NCBI GenBank assembly: GCA_944325075.1
Contig: CALUYU010000013.1
Coordinates: 1-42,739 of the forward strand
Direction of reading: 5' to 3'
From: Candidatus Gastranaerophilales bacterium
GTDB taxonomy: Bacteria > Cyanobacteriota > Vampirovibrionia > Gastranaerophilales > Gastranaerophilaceae
Length of the DNA stretch: 42,739 nucleotides
The translations under genes and the position numbers were made by a program. The notes under the pieces were generated by a model. It was not told the origin of the DNA and did no database searches. It worked only from the letters and a program-made list of their open reading frames with translations. This document shows, piece after piece, positions 33,984 through 42,443 of this stretch (its first letter is position 1; each line of letters begins with the position of its first letter).

Positions 33984-34229
33984 ATGATAGAAAGAAAGTG
34001 TGTTGGATGCGGTAAGCTGACTAATCGGGAAGATTTAATAAAAATTACCAAAGAACATTCGTCCAACACCCTTGTTATAAACGGGAATTCAAGAATATTT
34101 GGCAGATCCGCATATCTTTGTTATAATAAATCTTGTATTGAAAACGTTTTTAAGAAAAATAAATTGCAAAAGATTTTAAAATCGCCGGTTGACCCGGAAT
34201 TGAAAGGGAAATTAATAAATGAGTTATGA
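33984..34229 (+). CDS. ylxR: YlxR (DUF448) family RNA-binding protein
   Basis: An 81-residue small basic protein with the family motif RKCVGCGKLTNREDLIKI and a second GRSAYLCYNKSC segment. The four cysteines (C6, C9 and the C-x4-C of the second segment) are at the usual places. YlxR proteins bind RNA, have been linked to RNase P and translation, and almost always sit between nusA and infB; here prfA takes the nusA place. The last eleven bases overlap the start of infB, which points to coupled translation. AAGGATGG precedes the ATG. Confidence 0.92.
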   Translation: MIERKCVGCGKLTNREDLIKITKEHSSNTLVINGNSRIFGRSAYLCYNKSCIENVFKKNKLQKILKSPVDPELKGKLINEL

Positions 34230-36729
34230 TACAATAAGAATAAATGAATTAGCAAAAGAATTGAATTTAACAAATAAAGAATTGATAGAAAAACTATCAA
34301 AAATTTCTATTGTAGGTAAAACTCATTCAAGCACTCTTACACCGGATCAGGTAAGACGCATAAAAGAATTTATAGCAAACGGTGAAAAAGAAGTAAAACC
34401 GGCTAAACCCAAAGCTTTTATTGTAAAAAAATCAAAAGAAGCAGAAAAAAAAGAACCGATTGAGGCAGAAGAAAAAAAAGAACCGGTAAAAAAAGAACCT
34501 GAAAAACCCCGTATTGAAATCGTTAAACCAAAATCAAGATTAGAAATAGTAAGACGGCCGGTGAAACCAGCCCCTAATACTCCGGTTATAGTTCAGCCTA
34601 AAACAACCGGAACACAATCAGAAGAAGGTAAAAAGTTCGCCCCTAAATCCGGAGAAAAGTTTCATAAACCTTACCAGAAAAATGAAAAAACAGAAGGCTC
34701 AGATAAGCCTAAACGGCCGGAAAAGTCCGGAGACGGCCCTAAAAAACCAATACAGCGGCATATAATTTCCCAGGAAATTTACGAATCAAAAGGTTCTTCT
34801 AAAAAACGCAGCACAAATAATGCTCATAAAAAAGATAAAGAGTTTAATAAAAAAGAAGAACAAGAACGGATTTCACTCGAAAAAGCTGCAGCTCAAAAGC
34901 ATAAGAAAAGAAGCCACAAAGAAGAAGATGTAGAAGCTGTTACACAAATTGTAGTAACGCATGCGATGACTATAAGTGAGCTTTCCGAAAAAATTAAACA
35001 TACTCCGGCCGAAATAGTAAAATTCCTTATGATGAATGGAATTATGGCTACAGTAAACCAGCTTATAGATGTTGATGTTATCAAAAAAATATGCGCAGAA
35101 TATAATCTTGAAGTATTAGAAGAAGATCTTGATGCATATATAGAAGAAGAATTGGAAAAAGAAGAAGAGAAAAAGGCTCTTACAGAAGTCGATAAGAAAT
35201 TGTTGAAAAAACGTGCCCCGGTAGTAAGTATTATGGGCCACGTTGACCACGGTAAAACAACTCTTCTTGACAGCATCCGTGCCTCAAAGCACAAAATTGT
35301 AGCAACGGAAGTTGGCGGTATTACACAATCAATAGGTGCGTATACAGTTTATCTTGATAACAATAAAGAGAAAAAGATTGTATTTGTTGATACTCCGGGC
35401 CACGAAGCGTTTACGGAAATGCGTGCCCGCGGAGCAAAAGCAACAGATATAGCAATTCTTGTAGTAGCCGCAGATGACGGGATTATGCCTCAGACAATTG
35501 AAGCTATAAATCACGCAAAAGCAGCGGATGTACCGATTATTGTTGCTGTTAACAAAATTGATAAACCGGGAGCCAATCCTGATAAAATTTTACAGCAGCT
35601 TACAGAACACGGACTTGTTCCTGAAGAATGGGGCGGTGATACCATAACCGTAAAAGTTTCCGCACTTCAAGGAACCGGGATTGATGAATTACTTGAATAT
35701 ATCCTTCTTGTTGCAGATGTTCAGGATCTTAGAGCAAATCCAAAAGCTGAAGCATCAGGCGTTGTAATTGAAGCAAACCTCGACAAAGGTAAAGGGCCGG
35801 TTGCAACATTACTTGTTCAAAACGGGACATTAAGAATTGGAAATTGCGTTGTGGTGGGCACAGCTTGCGGCCGTGTAAGAGCCCTGCTTTCAGACAGCGG
35901 CGAAAGAATTCAAAAAGCTGAACCGTCCACCCCGGTAGAAATCCTTGGTTTAACAGAGGTTCCACAAGCCGGCGACAAGTTTGAAGTTGTAAAAAATGAA
36001 AAAGAAATGAAGGCAATCGTTGAAAAGAGAAAAGAAAAAGAACGCAATAAACGATTAGAAGCACTTCTTCCGGCTCATATCAGACGTGAAGCCGCCGCCG
36101 GAGAAGATGATATTCCTCAATTAAATTTAATTATTAAAGCTAATACTCACGGTTCGGCAGAAGCTGTTTCACAAGCGATTGCACAATTAGATTCAAAAGA
36201 AATTAAAACAAAAATCATACACGTTGGAGTCGGAGACATTTCCGAGGCTGATGTAATGCTGGCCTCTGCTTCCGGAGCGTTAATTTTAGGATTTACTGTT
36301 AAGGAAGATGCAAATGCACTTGCCGCAGCCGAAAAAGAAGGTGTAACTATTAAGAAATACGATATCATTTACCAAATTCTTGAAGATATGGAAAAAACAA
36401 TGTTATCGTTGCTTGAACCGGAAGTTAAGGAAGTTGAACTTGGTAAAGCTGAAGTAAGACAAGTATTTACAATCGGTAAAACCACAAAAATTGCCGGCTG
36501 TTACGTTACAGAAGGGAAAATTGTAAGATCTAAAAATGCTGTTTTGATTAGAAACGGAGAAACTATTTTTAGAGGCACAATTGATCAACTGAAACGATTT
36601 AAAGATGACGTAAAAGAAGTTGCACAAGGATTTGAATGCGGAATATCTTTTGCAAAATGGAATGATATTGAAGTTGGCGATATTATTGAAGTATCTACAA
36701 CAGAAGAGGTCGAAAGACAAAGTTTATAA
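34219..36729 (+). CDS. infB: Translation initiation factor IF-2
   Basis: An 836-residue GTPase that brings fMet-tRNA to the 30S subunit and promotes subunit joining. It has an N-terminal IF2-N helix motif ([20 protein letters not shown]), a long Lys/Glu/Pro-rich linker (about 55-245) and a second IF2-N domain (about 250-310). The G domain has GHVDHGKTT near 340, DTPGHEAF near 391 and NKID near 447, followed by domains II-IV. The domain IV Cys-containing segment is in the form FECGISF near the end. It overlaps ylxR and is followed by a 168-base gap before rbfA. Confidence 0.97.
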   Translation: MSYDTIRINELAKELNLTNKELIEKLSKISIVGKTHSSTLTPDQVRRIKEFIANGEKEVKPAKPKAFIVKKSKEAEKKEPIEAEEKKEPVKKEPEKPRIEIVKPKSRLEIVRRPVKPAPNTPVIVQPKTTGTQSEEGKKFAPKSGEKFHKPYQKNEKTEGSDKPKRPEKSGDGPKKPIQRHIISQEIYESKGSSKKRSTNNAHKKDKEFNKKEEQERISLEKAAAQKHKKRSHKEEDVEAVTQIVVTHAMTISELSEKIKHTPAEIVKFLMMNGIMATVNQLIDVDVIKKICAEYNLEVLEEDLDAYIEEELEKEEEKKALTEVDKKLLKKRAPVVSIMGHVDHGKTTLLDSIRASKHKIVATEVGGITQSIGAYTVYLDNNKEKKIVFVDTPGHEAFTEMRARGAKATDIAILVVAADDGIMPQTIEAINHAKAADVPIIVAVNKIDKPGANPDKILQQLTEHGLVPEEWGGDTITVKVSALQGTGIDELLEYILLVADVQDLRANPKAEASGVVIEANLDKGKGPVATLLVQNGTLRIGNCVVVGTACGRVRALLSDSGERIQKAEPSTPVEILGLTEVPQAGDKFEVVKNEKEMKAIVEKRKEKERNKRLEALLPAHIRREAAAGEDDIPQLNLIIKANTHGSAEAVSQAIAQLDSKEIKTKIIHVGVGDISEADVMLASASGALILGFTVKEDANALAAAEKEGVTIKKYDIIYQILEDMEKTMLSLLEPEVKEVELGKAEVRQVFTIGKTTKIAGCYVTEGKIVRSKNAVLIRNGETIFRGTIDQLKRFKDDVKEVAQGFECGISFAKWNDIEVGDIIEVSTTEEVERQSL

Positions 36730-36897
36730 ACATAAGCCGTAAAGGCCAGAGAGAGAGAAATGGAGACTTTGTTGAACACCGGCTCCGTAAAAAGATAATA
36801 AACCTAAAAGTTATTCAATATTATCCAAAATAAATTATTAACGGTGATTAAAAATGAGACTTTTTATTGTATAATTAATTTCGCTAAGGAGATGATT

Positions 36898-37242
36898 ATG
36901 ACTTTAAGAAATGAACGGGTAAGAAAAGAATTAATGCGCGATATTTCTGAAATTCTAAGAAAAGAAATCAGAGGTCTTGCCGGAGTAGTATCAATAGTAG
37001 ATGTAGAAGTTGCGAGTGATAATTCTTTTGCAAAAGTTATCTATAGTGTTTTAGGCTCAGACGAGCAAATAAATAAAACAAAAGAAATAATTGAAAAAAG
37101 CACACCGAAAATAAGATATGAAGTTGGGAAAAGAATTAGACTCAGATTAACGCCTGAATTAAAATTTGTATATACAGACTCTCTTGAAAAAGGCTCAAAA
37201 GTTAACGAAATAATTAACAAAATATCAAAAGGAGAAATCTAA
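36898..37242 (+). CDS. rbfA: Ribosome-binding factor A
   Basis: A 114-residue KH-like 30S maturation factor. It begins TLRNERVRKELMRDISEILR and contains the typical VDVEVASDNSFAKVIYSVLG and KRIRLRLTPELKFVYTDSLEKG blocks. ATG 36898 is chosen for its spacing from AAGGAG at 36886-36891; the ATG at 36892 is too close and the further upstream frame is not RbfA-like. The 168-base gap after infB includes a TATAAT at 36870-36875 without a good -35 and a 12-codon frame (METLLNTGSVKR), so a local promoter is possible. Confidence 0.94.
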   Translation: MTLRNERVRKELMRDISEILRKEIRGLAGVVSIVDVEVASDNSFAKVIYSVLGSDEQINKTKEIIEKSTPKIRYEVGKRIRLRLTPELKFVYTDSLEKGSKVNEIINKISKGEI

Positions 37243-37249
37243 AGCTCCA

Positions 37250-38164
37250 ATGTTTGGGATTTTAAACATATATAAACCTTGTGGAATGACATCGCATGAT
37301 GTGGTAAATATTCTCCGTAAAATTTTAAAAATTAAACAAATAGGACACACCGGAACCCTTGATCCTTTTGCAGAAGGAGTTTTGCCGGTATGTATAGGAA
37401 AGGCAACAAGATTAATAGAATATCTTGATGATGACAAGGAATATATAGCCGAAGTACAATTTGGTACCTCTACAAGCACATATGATACCGAAGGCGAGGT
37501 TACCCAAACAAGCAATAAAAAAGTTAGCAAAGAAGAAGTTCAAACAGCTTTAAAAAATTTTGAGGGAGAAATTTTTCAGTTACCGCCAGTATATTCAGCA
37601 ATAAAAGTTAACGGGAAAAAACTCTATGAATACGCCCGTAAGGGAGAAAAAGTAGAAATAACCAAGCGCAAAGTTACAATATTCAACCTGGAACTAAAAG
37701 ATTTTAATGAAGAAAAACAAACAGCAAAAATTCTTGTAGACTGCTCTAAGGGAACCTATATACGATCTCTTGCAAATGATTTGGGAGAATTATTAGGCTG
37801 CTGCGGGCATTTAATCCGCCTGATAAGAACCAAAGCCGGAAAGTTCCGGGTGGAAACAGCAATGAAACTTCCGATTACTATTGAAGAAAATACCGGCAGC
37901 GAAAAATACCGTAAATTTACAATAAATGACGGAGCCGAAGAATTTGTGAAAAATTTAATTATAAATCCTATAGAAGTTTTACCCCTGGAAAAAATAGAGA
38001 TTACAGCAGAAGAAAGAGAAAAAATCTTCCACGGACTTCCGATTAATAAAAGTGTTAAAGAAATAAAAAGTGGTGATTTTATAATTTTGGTTTATAATAA
38101 TCATGTCGATGCAATAGGTCAGCTCGACGGAGAAAAAATTAAGGTTAAAAAGGTGTTTTTGTAA
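37250..38164 (+). CDS. truB: tRNA pseudouridine(55) synthase
   Basis: A 304-residue enzyme that isomerises U55 in the T-loop of tRNAs. It has the N-terminal GILNIYKPCGMTSHDVV, the catalytic Asp38 in HTGTLDPFAEGVLP, the YIAEVQFG strand, LPPVYSAIKVNGKKLYEYAR, and the CSKGTYIRSLANDLG block, with a C-terminal PUA-like part. The length is normal. It starts eight bases after rbfA. Confidence 0.96.
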   Translation: MFGILNIYKPCGMTSHDVVNILRKILKIKQIGHTGTLDPFAEGVLPVCIGKATRLIEYLDDDKEYIAEVQFGTSTSTYDTEGEVTQTSNKKVSKEEVQTALKNFEGEIFQLPPVYSAIKVNGKKLYEYARKGEKVEITKRKVTIFNLELKDFNEEKQTAKILVDCSKGTYIRSLANDLGELLGCCGHLIRLIRTKAGKFRVETAMKLPITIEENTGSEKYRKFTINDGAEEFVKNLIINPIEVLPLEKIEITAEEREKIFHGLPINKSVKEIKSGDFIILVYNNHVDAIGQLDGEKIKVKKVFL

Positions 38165-38165
38165 T

Positions 38166-39026
38166 ATGAAAAAGATGTTATTAATTCTTGGAATTCTGCT
38201 AACGAGTGTATATCCGGCAAGCGCCATAGACTGCGGTTCGTTTCAATGTCCGCAAAATCCATACGACAGCGGAGTTTCAATAAGCAATATTACCGGAATG
38301 AACTTTTTTTCTGAGAAAATTGCCAATATTATACTTACAAGGCAGATAAAAAAAGACTCTGAAGGGAAGTACAAAGTTAACTTGCAATCATACAACTTAT
38401 CAGCACTTAAATCCGGGAAATTTAAATCGCTTGAAATAACCGGTGAAAACACCGTAACAGATGGAATTTATGCTTCCTTTATTCATCTGAAAACAATTTG
38501 TGATTACAATTATATAGAAGTAAACAACAAATTAAAGACAACAACTTTTAAAGAAAACTTTGGCATGGCATATGCGGTTACATTTACGGAAGATGATTTA
38601 AACAATACAATGAACAACAGCGTATACGGTGAAATGATACGAAAAGTTAACAGTATCGGAAATACCTATAAACTGTTTAATATTGTTTCTTCATCTGCCA
38701 AAATAACCGGCAACAAATTATTTTATATTATGAATATATCTGTTCCGCTGCTAAATATCAAAAAGGATATAATCGTACAAACAGATATGAAAGTTAGGAA
38801 CGGAGAAATAATACTGGATGACGCAAATGTTGTTACAGAAAACTTTAAATTTGATGTAAACAAACTTGCAATGATAATCAATTACTTAAATCCACTTGAA
38901 TTTTCCATGAACTTGTTTGACAATAAATATGCAGACATGCAAGTAAAAGAAATAAATATTAACAATAACAAAGTTAATGTTAGTGGAATTATTACCATAG
39001 ATAAAGATGTTGTAACACCGCAATAA
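38166..39026 (+). CDS. Secreted DUF2993/LmeA-like lipid-binding protein
   Basis: 286 residues with a clear signal peptide (KKMLLILGILLTSVYPASA, cleavage near residue 20) followed by DCGSFQCPQNP. The mature part is rich in beta strands of the DUF2993 type: SLEITGENTVTDGIYASFI in the first half and KKDIIVQTDMKVRNGEIIL with NVSGIITIDKDV in the second. Known members are exported and bind phospholipids or act in envelope assembly. Adjacent to truB with one base between and followed by a GerMN protein, it begins an envelope-protein addition to the translation operon. The family call is from pattern only. Confidence 0.65.
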   Translation: MKKMLLILGILLTSVYPASAIDCGSFQCPQNPYDSGVSISNITGMNFFSEKIANIILTRQIKKDSEGKYKVNLQSYNLSALKSGKFKSLEITGENTVTDGIYASFIHLKTICDYNYIEVNNKLKTTTFKENFGMAYAVTFTEDDLNNTMNNSVYGEMIRKVNSIGNTYKLFNIVSSSAKITGNKLFYIMNISVPLLNIKKDIIVQTDMKVRNGEIILDDANVVTENFKFDVNKLAMIINYLNPLEFSMNLFDNKYADMQVKEININNNKVNVSGIITIDKDVVTPQ

Positions 39027-39039
39027 AAAGGATTTAAAA

Positions 39040-39654
39040 ATGAACAAAAATCAGCAGCAAATAGTATTGGCAATATCCGGAATAGTAATTGTCGTAATCT
39101 CAATATTGGTAGGTATTAAAGTTCTAATGCCGGCAATGCCTTCTAATGAAGAGCAGCCGGGCGTAGTTGCAGAAATTCCACAAGACAACAAAGATGCACA
39201 ACAAGATCCAGAAGTTACTGAAGAGCCTAAAGAATATGTGCCAATCGTCTTTATAGGCAAAAGCGATACCGGAGAAGAAGTTTATAAAGTTGTAAAGAGA
39301 GAATATGATAAAGACATTGACGGAGATAAACTAAGATTTGCGCTAACTTCATTAATAATGGGGCCTAAACAGAATGAAAAAACTAAGGGAATTTATTCTG
39401 AAGTGCCGACATCAACAACTGTACTGCATGTATATGATCAGGCAGATAAAATTATAATTGATTTATCCTCAGGATTTGTATACGGCGGAGGTACTGACAG
39501 CGTTTACAAAAGACTGTTCCAGCTTATCAAAACGGTTGTAAGAAACACAGATAAACCGGCATATCTCTATATTGACGGTAAACAGGCTGATGTAATCGGC
39601 GGAGACGGAATAATGATTACGCAGCCTCTGAGCGAGAATTCTATTGGTGAATAA
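39040..39654 (+). CDS. GerMN domain membrane-anchored protein
   Basis: 204 residues with an N-terminal anchor at about 8-30 (IVLAISGIVIVVISILVGIK), an acidic linker, and a GerMN domain from about 70 to 195. The domain has LRFALTSLIMGPKQNEKTKGIY, SEVPTSTTVLHVY, IIDLSSGFVYGGGTDSVYKR and AYLYIDGKQADVIGGDG blocks. GerMN occurs in spore germination GerM and in many non-sporulating envelope proteins; no enzyme activity is established. It starts 13 bases after the DUF2993-like gene and almost touches the next small gene. Confidence 0.85.
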   Translation: MNKNQQQIVLAISGIVIVVISILVGIKVLMPAMPSNEEQPGVVAEIPQDNKDAQQDPEVTEEPKEYVPIVFIGKSDTGEEVYKVVKREYDKDIDGDKLRFALTSLIMGPKQNEKTKGIYSEVPTSTTVLHVYDQADKIIIDLSSGFVYGGGTDSVYKRLFQLIKTVVRNTDKPAYLYIDGKQADVIGGDGIMITQPLSENSIGE

Positions 39655-39658
39655 ATTA

Positions 39659-39925
39659 ATGAATAAAGATTTGGATTATTACCTAAACCTTAATTGGACA
39701 TTAATTGAAGGTGAAGATTTGGATTTTGAAGGGAAACTTTATCATTACATAATGATAGAGGAAATCCCAAGTTTTTGTTTCTGCGCAAGAACAGTCGAAA
39801 AGGCTCGTGAAAATTACAAAAAACAGCTAAAATTAATCCTGACAGTGATGCTTGAAAGCGGTGAACACATAAAAGAACCAGGAGAAGATGATGAAGAACC
39901 TGATTGGGAAGCACTTTGCCCGTAA
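39659..39925 (+). CDS. HicB-like small protein without an adjacent HicA
   Basis: 88 residues. The sequence has the HicB/DUF1902-like partial RNase H layout: strand LDYYLNLNWTLIEGE, strand YHYIMIEEIPSFCFCAR (like the y-x-v-x-i-P-e-l-x-g-c segment), helix TVEKARENYKKQLKLILTVM, then SGEHIKEPGED (like the g-x-x-i-p-x-P end). It has no C-terminal DNA-binding domain. HicB antitoxins usually neighbour a 60-residue HicA RNase toxin, but none is seen here. ATG 39659 follows the GerMN stop by four bases, so it is translationally linked with that operon, and a role other than antitoxin is likely. Confidence 0.6.
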   Translation: MNKDLDYYLNLNWTLIEGEDLDFEGKLYHYIMIEEIPSFCFCARTVEKARENYKKQLKLILTVMLESGEHIKEPGEDDEEPDWEALCP

Positions 39926-39927
39926 AA

Positions 39928-39956
39928 TTTACAATAATAAATTTTAATATTATAAT
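39928..39956 (+). promoter_or_regulatory. Promoter of the DUF151 nuclease gene
   Basis: TTTACA (39928-39933), 17-base spacer, TATAAT (39951-39956). Confidence 0.65.
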
Positions 39957-39989
39957 GTAATTAAAATTGAATTGAAAGGTAACAATAAT

Positions 39990-40505
39990 ATGATAGAAAT
40001 GAAAGTAATGGGCATAGCCCTTGATACAAGAACCGGTTCACCAATTGTAGTTCTGCATGATAAAGAAAACAGAAAAGCTCTCCCAATCTGGATTGGATCG
40101 GCCGAAGCCAGCGCAATAATCAGAAAAATAGAAAATTTAAGCGTATCACGTCCAATGACCCACGACTTAATTATTAACGTAATTGAAAAGACAGGATATA
40201 AGTTAGAAAAAATAGAAATAAATGATGTTGAAAAGGATACATATTACGCAACTTTATACCTAAGAAACCAAAACGATGAAGTGTTAGAAATAGATTCCCG
40301 TCCGTCAGACGCGATAGCACTTGCAATACGTGTGGATGCACCAATTTATGTTACCGCAAATGTTATATCTAACGGCTCAGTTTCTACTGATACGGCAAAG
40401 GACGAGGAAGAAGCCCAGGAGTTCAAAAAATTTGTCCAAAGTATCAAACCTTCAGACTTTGCAAAATTAATGAAAGATAATGATCATCACGAAAGCGATC
40501 AATAA
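39990..40505 (+). CDS. Bifunctional nuclease family protein (DUF151)
   Basis: 171 residues with the DUF151 blocks IEMKVMGIALDTRTGSPIVV, ALPIWIGSAEASAI, RPMTHDLIINVI and the acidic SRPSDAIALAIRVDAPIYV. Plant and thermophile members show DNase/RNase activity; the bacterial role is unclear. A C-terminal acidic tail (KDEEEAQEFKKFV and on) resembles a UVR-like helix in related proteins. ATG 39990 is chosen since GAAAGGT lies nine bases upstream; a TTG six codons earlier overlaps that SD. Confidence 0.9.
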   Translation: MIEMKVMGIALDTRTGSPIVVLHDKENRKALPIWIGSAEASAIIRKIENLSVSRPMTHDLIINVIEKTGYKLEKIEINDVEKDTYYATLYLRNQNDEVLEIDSRPSDAIALAIRVDAPIYVTANVISNGSVSTDTAKDEEEAQEFKKFVQSIKPSDFAKLMKDNDHHESDQ

Positions 40506-40572
40506 TTTTGTTCATTAACACTATAAGCATAGAATAAGCGGGCAGTTTTAAATAAATAATTATTATTTGCAA

Positions 40573-40597
40573 GGCGGCGGTCAAAATGACCGCCGCC
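40573..40597. terminator. GC-rich hairpin, terminator-like without a T-run
   Basis: GGCGGCGGTCA (40573-40583) pairs perfectly with TGACCGCCGCC (40587-40597) around AAA. It stands out in an AT-rich gap between convergent genes. Neither side has a proper T-run, so it may need a factor, or may act as an mRNA 3' stabiliser. Confidence 0.6.
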
Positions 40598-40629
40598 TGC
40601 TTTCCTCACTATTTGAGTGAAAAGAGGAT

Positions 40630-40860
40630 TTAGGCAATATTTTTCTTATCTTCCTTTTCTTTCTTTTCCTCTTTTTTCATTTCAGCTTTTTCATGAGCCT
40701 TTTCTGCTTTAGCCTTGATGTCTTCTTTTATATCGTTGACCTTATCCTTAGCTTTTGTCATACCTTCTTTGACATCTTCTTTCACATCTTCAGCTTTTTC
40801 TTTAATTTTTTCAGCTGCATGTTCGGCCTTTTCCTTTAAAGTTTCTTTTTCCTTTTCCAT
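40630..40860 (-). CDS. Small KE-rich helical protein, LEA-like
   Basis: 76 residues, almost all K, E, A and D, without aromatic residues or cysteine. It has an 11-residue-like periodicity (EKAEHAAEKIKEKAEDVKED, then EGMTKAKDKVNDIKEDIKAK), predicting a long amphipathic helix. It resembles group 3 LEA or apolipophorin-like bacterial stress proteins, but low complexity makes homology calls unsafe. AAAGGATG about ten bases before ATG 40860 supports it as a real gene. Confidence 0.7.
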   Translation of the reverse strand: MEKEKETLKEKAEHAAEKIKEKAEDVKEDVKEGMTKAKDKVNDIKEDIKAKAEKAHEKAEMKKEEKKEKEDKKNIA

Positions 40861-41063
40861 ATTTACAACACATCCTTTCCGGTTATATACGTATCCATTA
40901 TAAAAATAATTTTATCCGATTAAATTAGCCAAAAGTGTAATGTTTTTGCAGAAGGAAGTCAGATAAAAGAATTATTAAGAATGTAACAAAATTTACAGAA
41001 TTTGAAAAAGTACGCTAAAATACGTTTTTATATAAGAGAAGAGAGCAAAATCAAGAGGTCAAG

Positions 41064-41267
41064 ATGTTGGAATCGGTTAAAGCAATTCAGGCTCAGCAAA
41101 TCTACAGAGTGCAGCCTGTAAGCTTGGATGAAAAATCAAACAACAGAAATAACCAGCAGCAGCGAACAGCCGGAGTAAACTTCTTTACCGGAAAAACTTA
41201 CACTCCGAATTATCCGTCAGTTGAAGGAAGTCCGGTTTTGGGGCGTTCACTGGATCTGCTTGGATAA
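41064..41267 (+). CDS. Small protein A with C-terminal GRSLDLLG
   Basis: 67 residues; not recognised. A Gln/Asn-rich first half (AIQAQQIYRV, NNRNNQQQR) leads to GVNFFTGKTYTPNYPS and the end GRSLDLLG. AAGAGG stands about six bases before ATG 41064. It has no signal peptide and no cysteine. The downstream gene at 41391 has the same direction and a related ending, so the two look like ancient tandem paralogs. Confidence 0.65.
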   Translation: MLESVKAIQAQQIYRVQPVSLDEKSNNRNNQQQRTAGVNFFTGKTYTPNYPSVEGSPVLGRSLDLLG

Positions 41268-41390
41268 AAGCTTTATTTGCAATAATATGCGGCAATACTT
41301 AATATTTCTTAAAAATTACTCAAATTTGAGCAATTTTTCGTGTTACAAATTTTTTATATATATGTAAGGAAAAATTAAGGGGTAAAAATT

Positions 41391-41612
41391 ATGCCGCCAC
41401 TTTCAGCAATAGGTGCATTAAATGTATATGATTTAAGACGAGCCCAAGCGGGGCAGGGAATAGTTACAACTCCAGAACAAGCTGTAACTGCTCCGAAATT
41501 TTTAGCATTTACGTCTAAAAATTATTCATTGACTCATCCAAGGGCAAATGATTCAGAAGGTATTACACAAGGGACATCACATCTTGCTCGCAGGCTGGAT
41601 GTTATTGGATAA
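41391..41612 (+). CDS. Small protein B with C-terminal ARRLDVIG
   Basis: 73 residues; not recognised. It begins PPLSAIGALNVYDLRRAQAG and has FLAFTSKNYSLTHP in the position of FFTGKTYTPNYP of protein A, then ends ARRLDVIG. AAGGGG lies about nine bases before ATG 41391. It is followed by a hairpin terminator. The shared end (R-x-L-D-[LV]-[LI]-G, stop) in both proteins suggests a functional C-terminal tag or interaction motif. Confidence 0.65.
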   Translation: MPPLSAIGALNVYDLRRAQAGQGIVTTPEQAVTAPKFLAFTSKNYSLTHPRANDSEGITQGTSHLARRLDVIG

Positions 41613-41640
41613 AATTAATACAACCTCGAAAAATAAGAAT

Positions 41641-41668
41641 GACGGTTTAAAACCGTCGTTTTTTTTTT
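41641..41668 (+). terminator. Terminator after small protein B
   Basis: GACGGTT (41641-41647) pairs with AACCGTC (41651-41657), followed by ten T (41659-41668). Confidence 0.85.
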
Positions 41669-41677
41669 GGGGGGGGG
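41669..41677 (+). repeat. G9 homopolymer directly after a T10 run
   Basis: Nine G follow the terminator T-run, about 130 bases before the acetyltransferase gene. It is outside any coding frame. Confidence 0.9.
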
Positions 41678-41806
41678 AAGATGAATGAGAAGGACGGAGT
41701 TATATAACAAATATCCAAGAAAACATTGGATTAAGATAGTTTATTTCGAATAATTTTTCTACTTTGCTTATGCTAAAATTAAAATATAAATAGGAGAAAA
41801 AATTCT

Positions 41807-42367
41807 ATGCAAAGTGAAAAGCAAAAAATGATAGCGGGGGAAGATTATTTTCCAATTACTGACGAACTAACCCAAGAAAGAACACGAGCAAAAGAATTGT
41901 GTTATAAGTTTAACAGCCTTCCAAATACAAAACCGGAGGAACGAAAAGAAATACTTAAAGAACTTTTCGGAAAGTGTGAAGATGATATAGCAATAGAATC
42001 AAATTTCTTTTGTGACTATGGATATAACATAACGGCGGGTAAAGGATTTTACATTAATCACAACTGTGTTATTCTTGACTGTGCCCCTGTAACATTTGGG
42101 GATAAAGTATTAATAGGGCCTAATTGCGGTTTTTATACAGCTATACATCCAATATTAGCTGAAGAACGTGCTACTTTAATTGAATCAGCAAAACCAATTA
42201 CAGTTGGCAGCAACGTATGGATCGGCGGGAATGTTACAGTGCTGCCCGGGGTAACAATAGGTGATAATACAGTAATCGGAGCAGGAAGTGTTGTAACCAA
42301 AGACATTCCGTCAAATTCCGTCGCAGTTGGGAACCCGTGCAGAGTTATAAAAACACTAAAAAATTAA
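41807..42367 (+). CDS. Sugar O-acetyltransferase, maltose/galactoside acetyltransferase family
   Basis: 186 residues of the left-handed beta-helix acetyltransferase class (Maa/LacA/NodL), which moves acetyl from acetyl-CoA to a sugar hydroxyl. An N-terminal Mac domain (KMIAGEDYFPITDELTQERT) is followed by hexapeptide repeats: NITAGKGFYINHNCVILD, VTFGDKVLIGPNCGFYTAIHP with the catalytic His, and SNVWIGGNVTVLPGVTIGDN, GAGSVVTKDIPSNSVAVGNP. The length is typical. AGGAG at 41792-41796 supports ATG 41807. The sugar substrate is unknown. Confidence 0.93.
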   Translation: MQSEKQKMIAGEDYFPITDELTQERTRAKELCYKFNSLPNTKPEERKEILKELFGKCEDDIAIESNFFCDYGYNITAGKGFYINHNCVILDCAPVTFGDKVLIGPNCGFYTAIHPILAEERATLIESAKPITVGSNVWIGGNVTVLPGVTIGDNTVIGAGSVVTKDIPSNSVAVGNPCRVIKTLKN

Positions 42368-42394
42368 AAAAGCCGGATCTATTTATAAATATAG

Positions 42395-42427
42395 AAAAAG
42401 GCAATTGCCAGAGACAATTGCCTTTTT
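42395..42427. terminator. Bidirectional terminator between convergent genes
   Basis: AAAAAGGCAATTG (42395-42407) pairs with CAATTGCCTTTTT (42415-42427) around a seven-base loop. Confidence 0.92.
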
Positions 42428-42443
42428 ATCAGTATAAAATGTG

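Noticed and set aside
40715-40903. Plus-strand frame opposite the KE-rich protein
   Set aside because: It is Ser/Phe-rich antisense of a KE-rich sequence, a common artefact of low-complexity codons, while the minus-strand frame has an SD.
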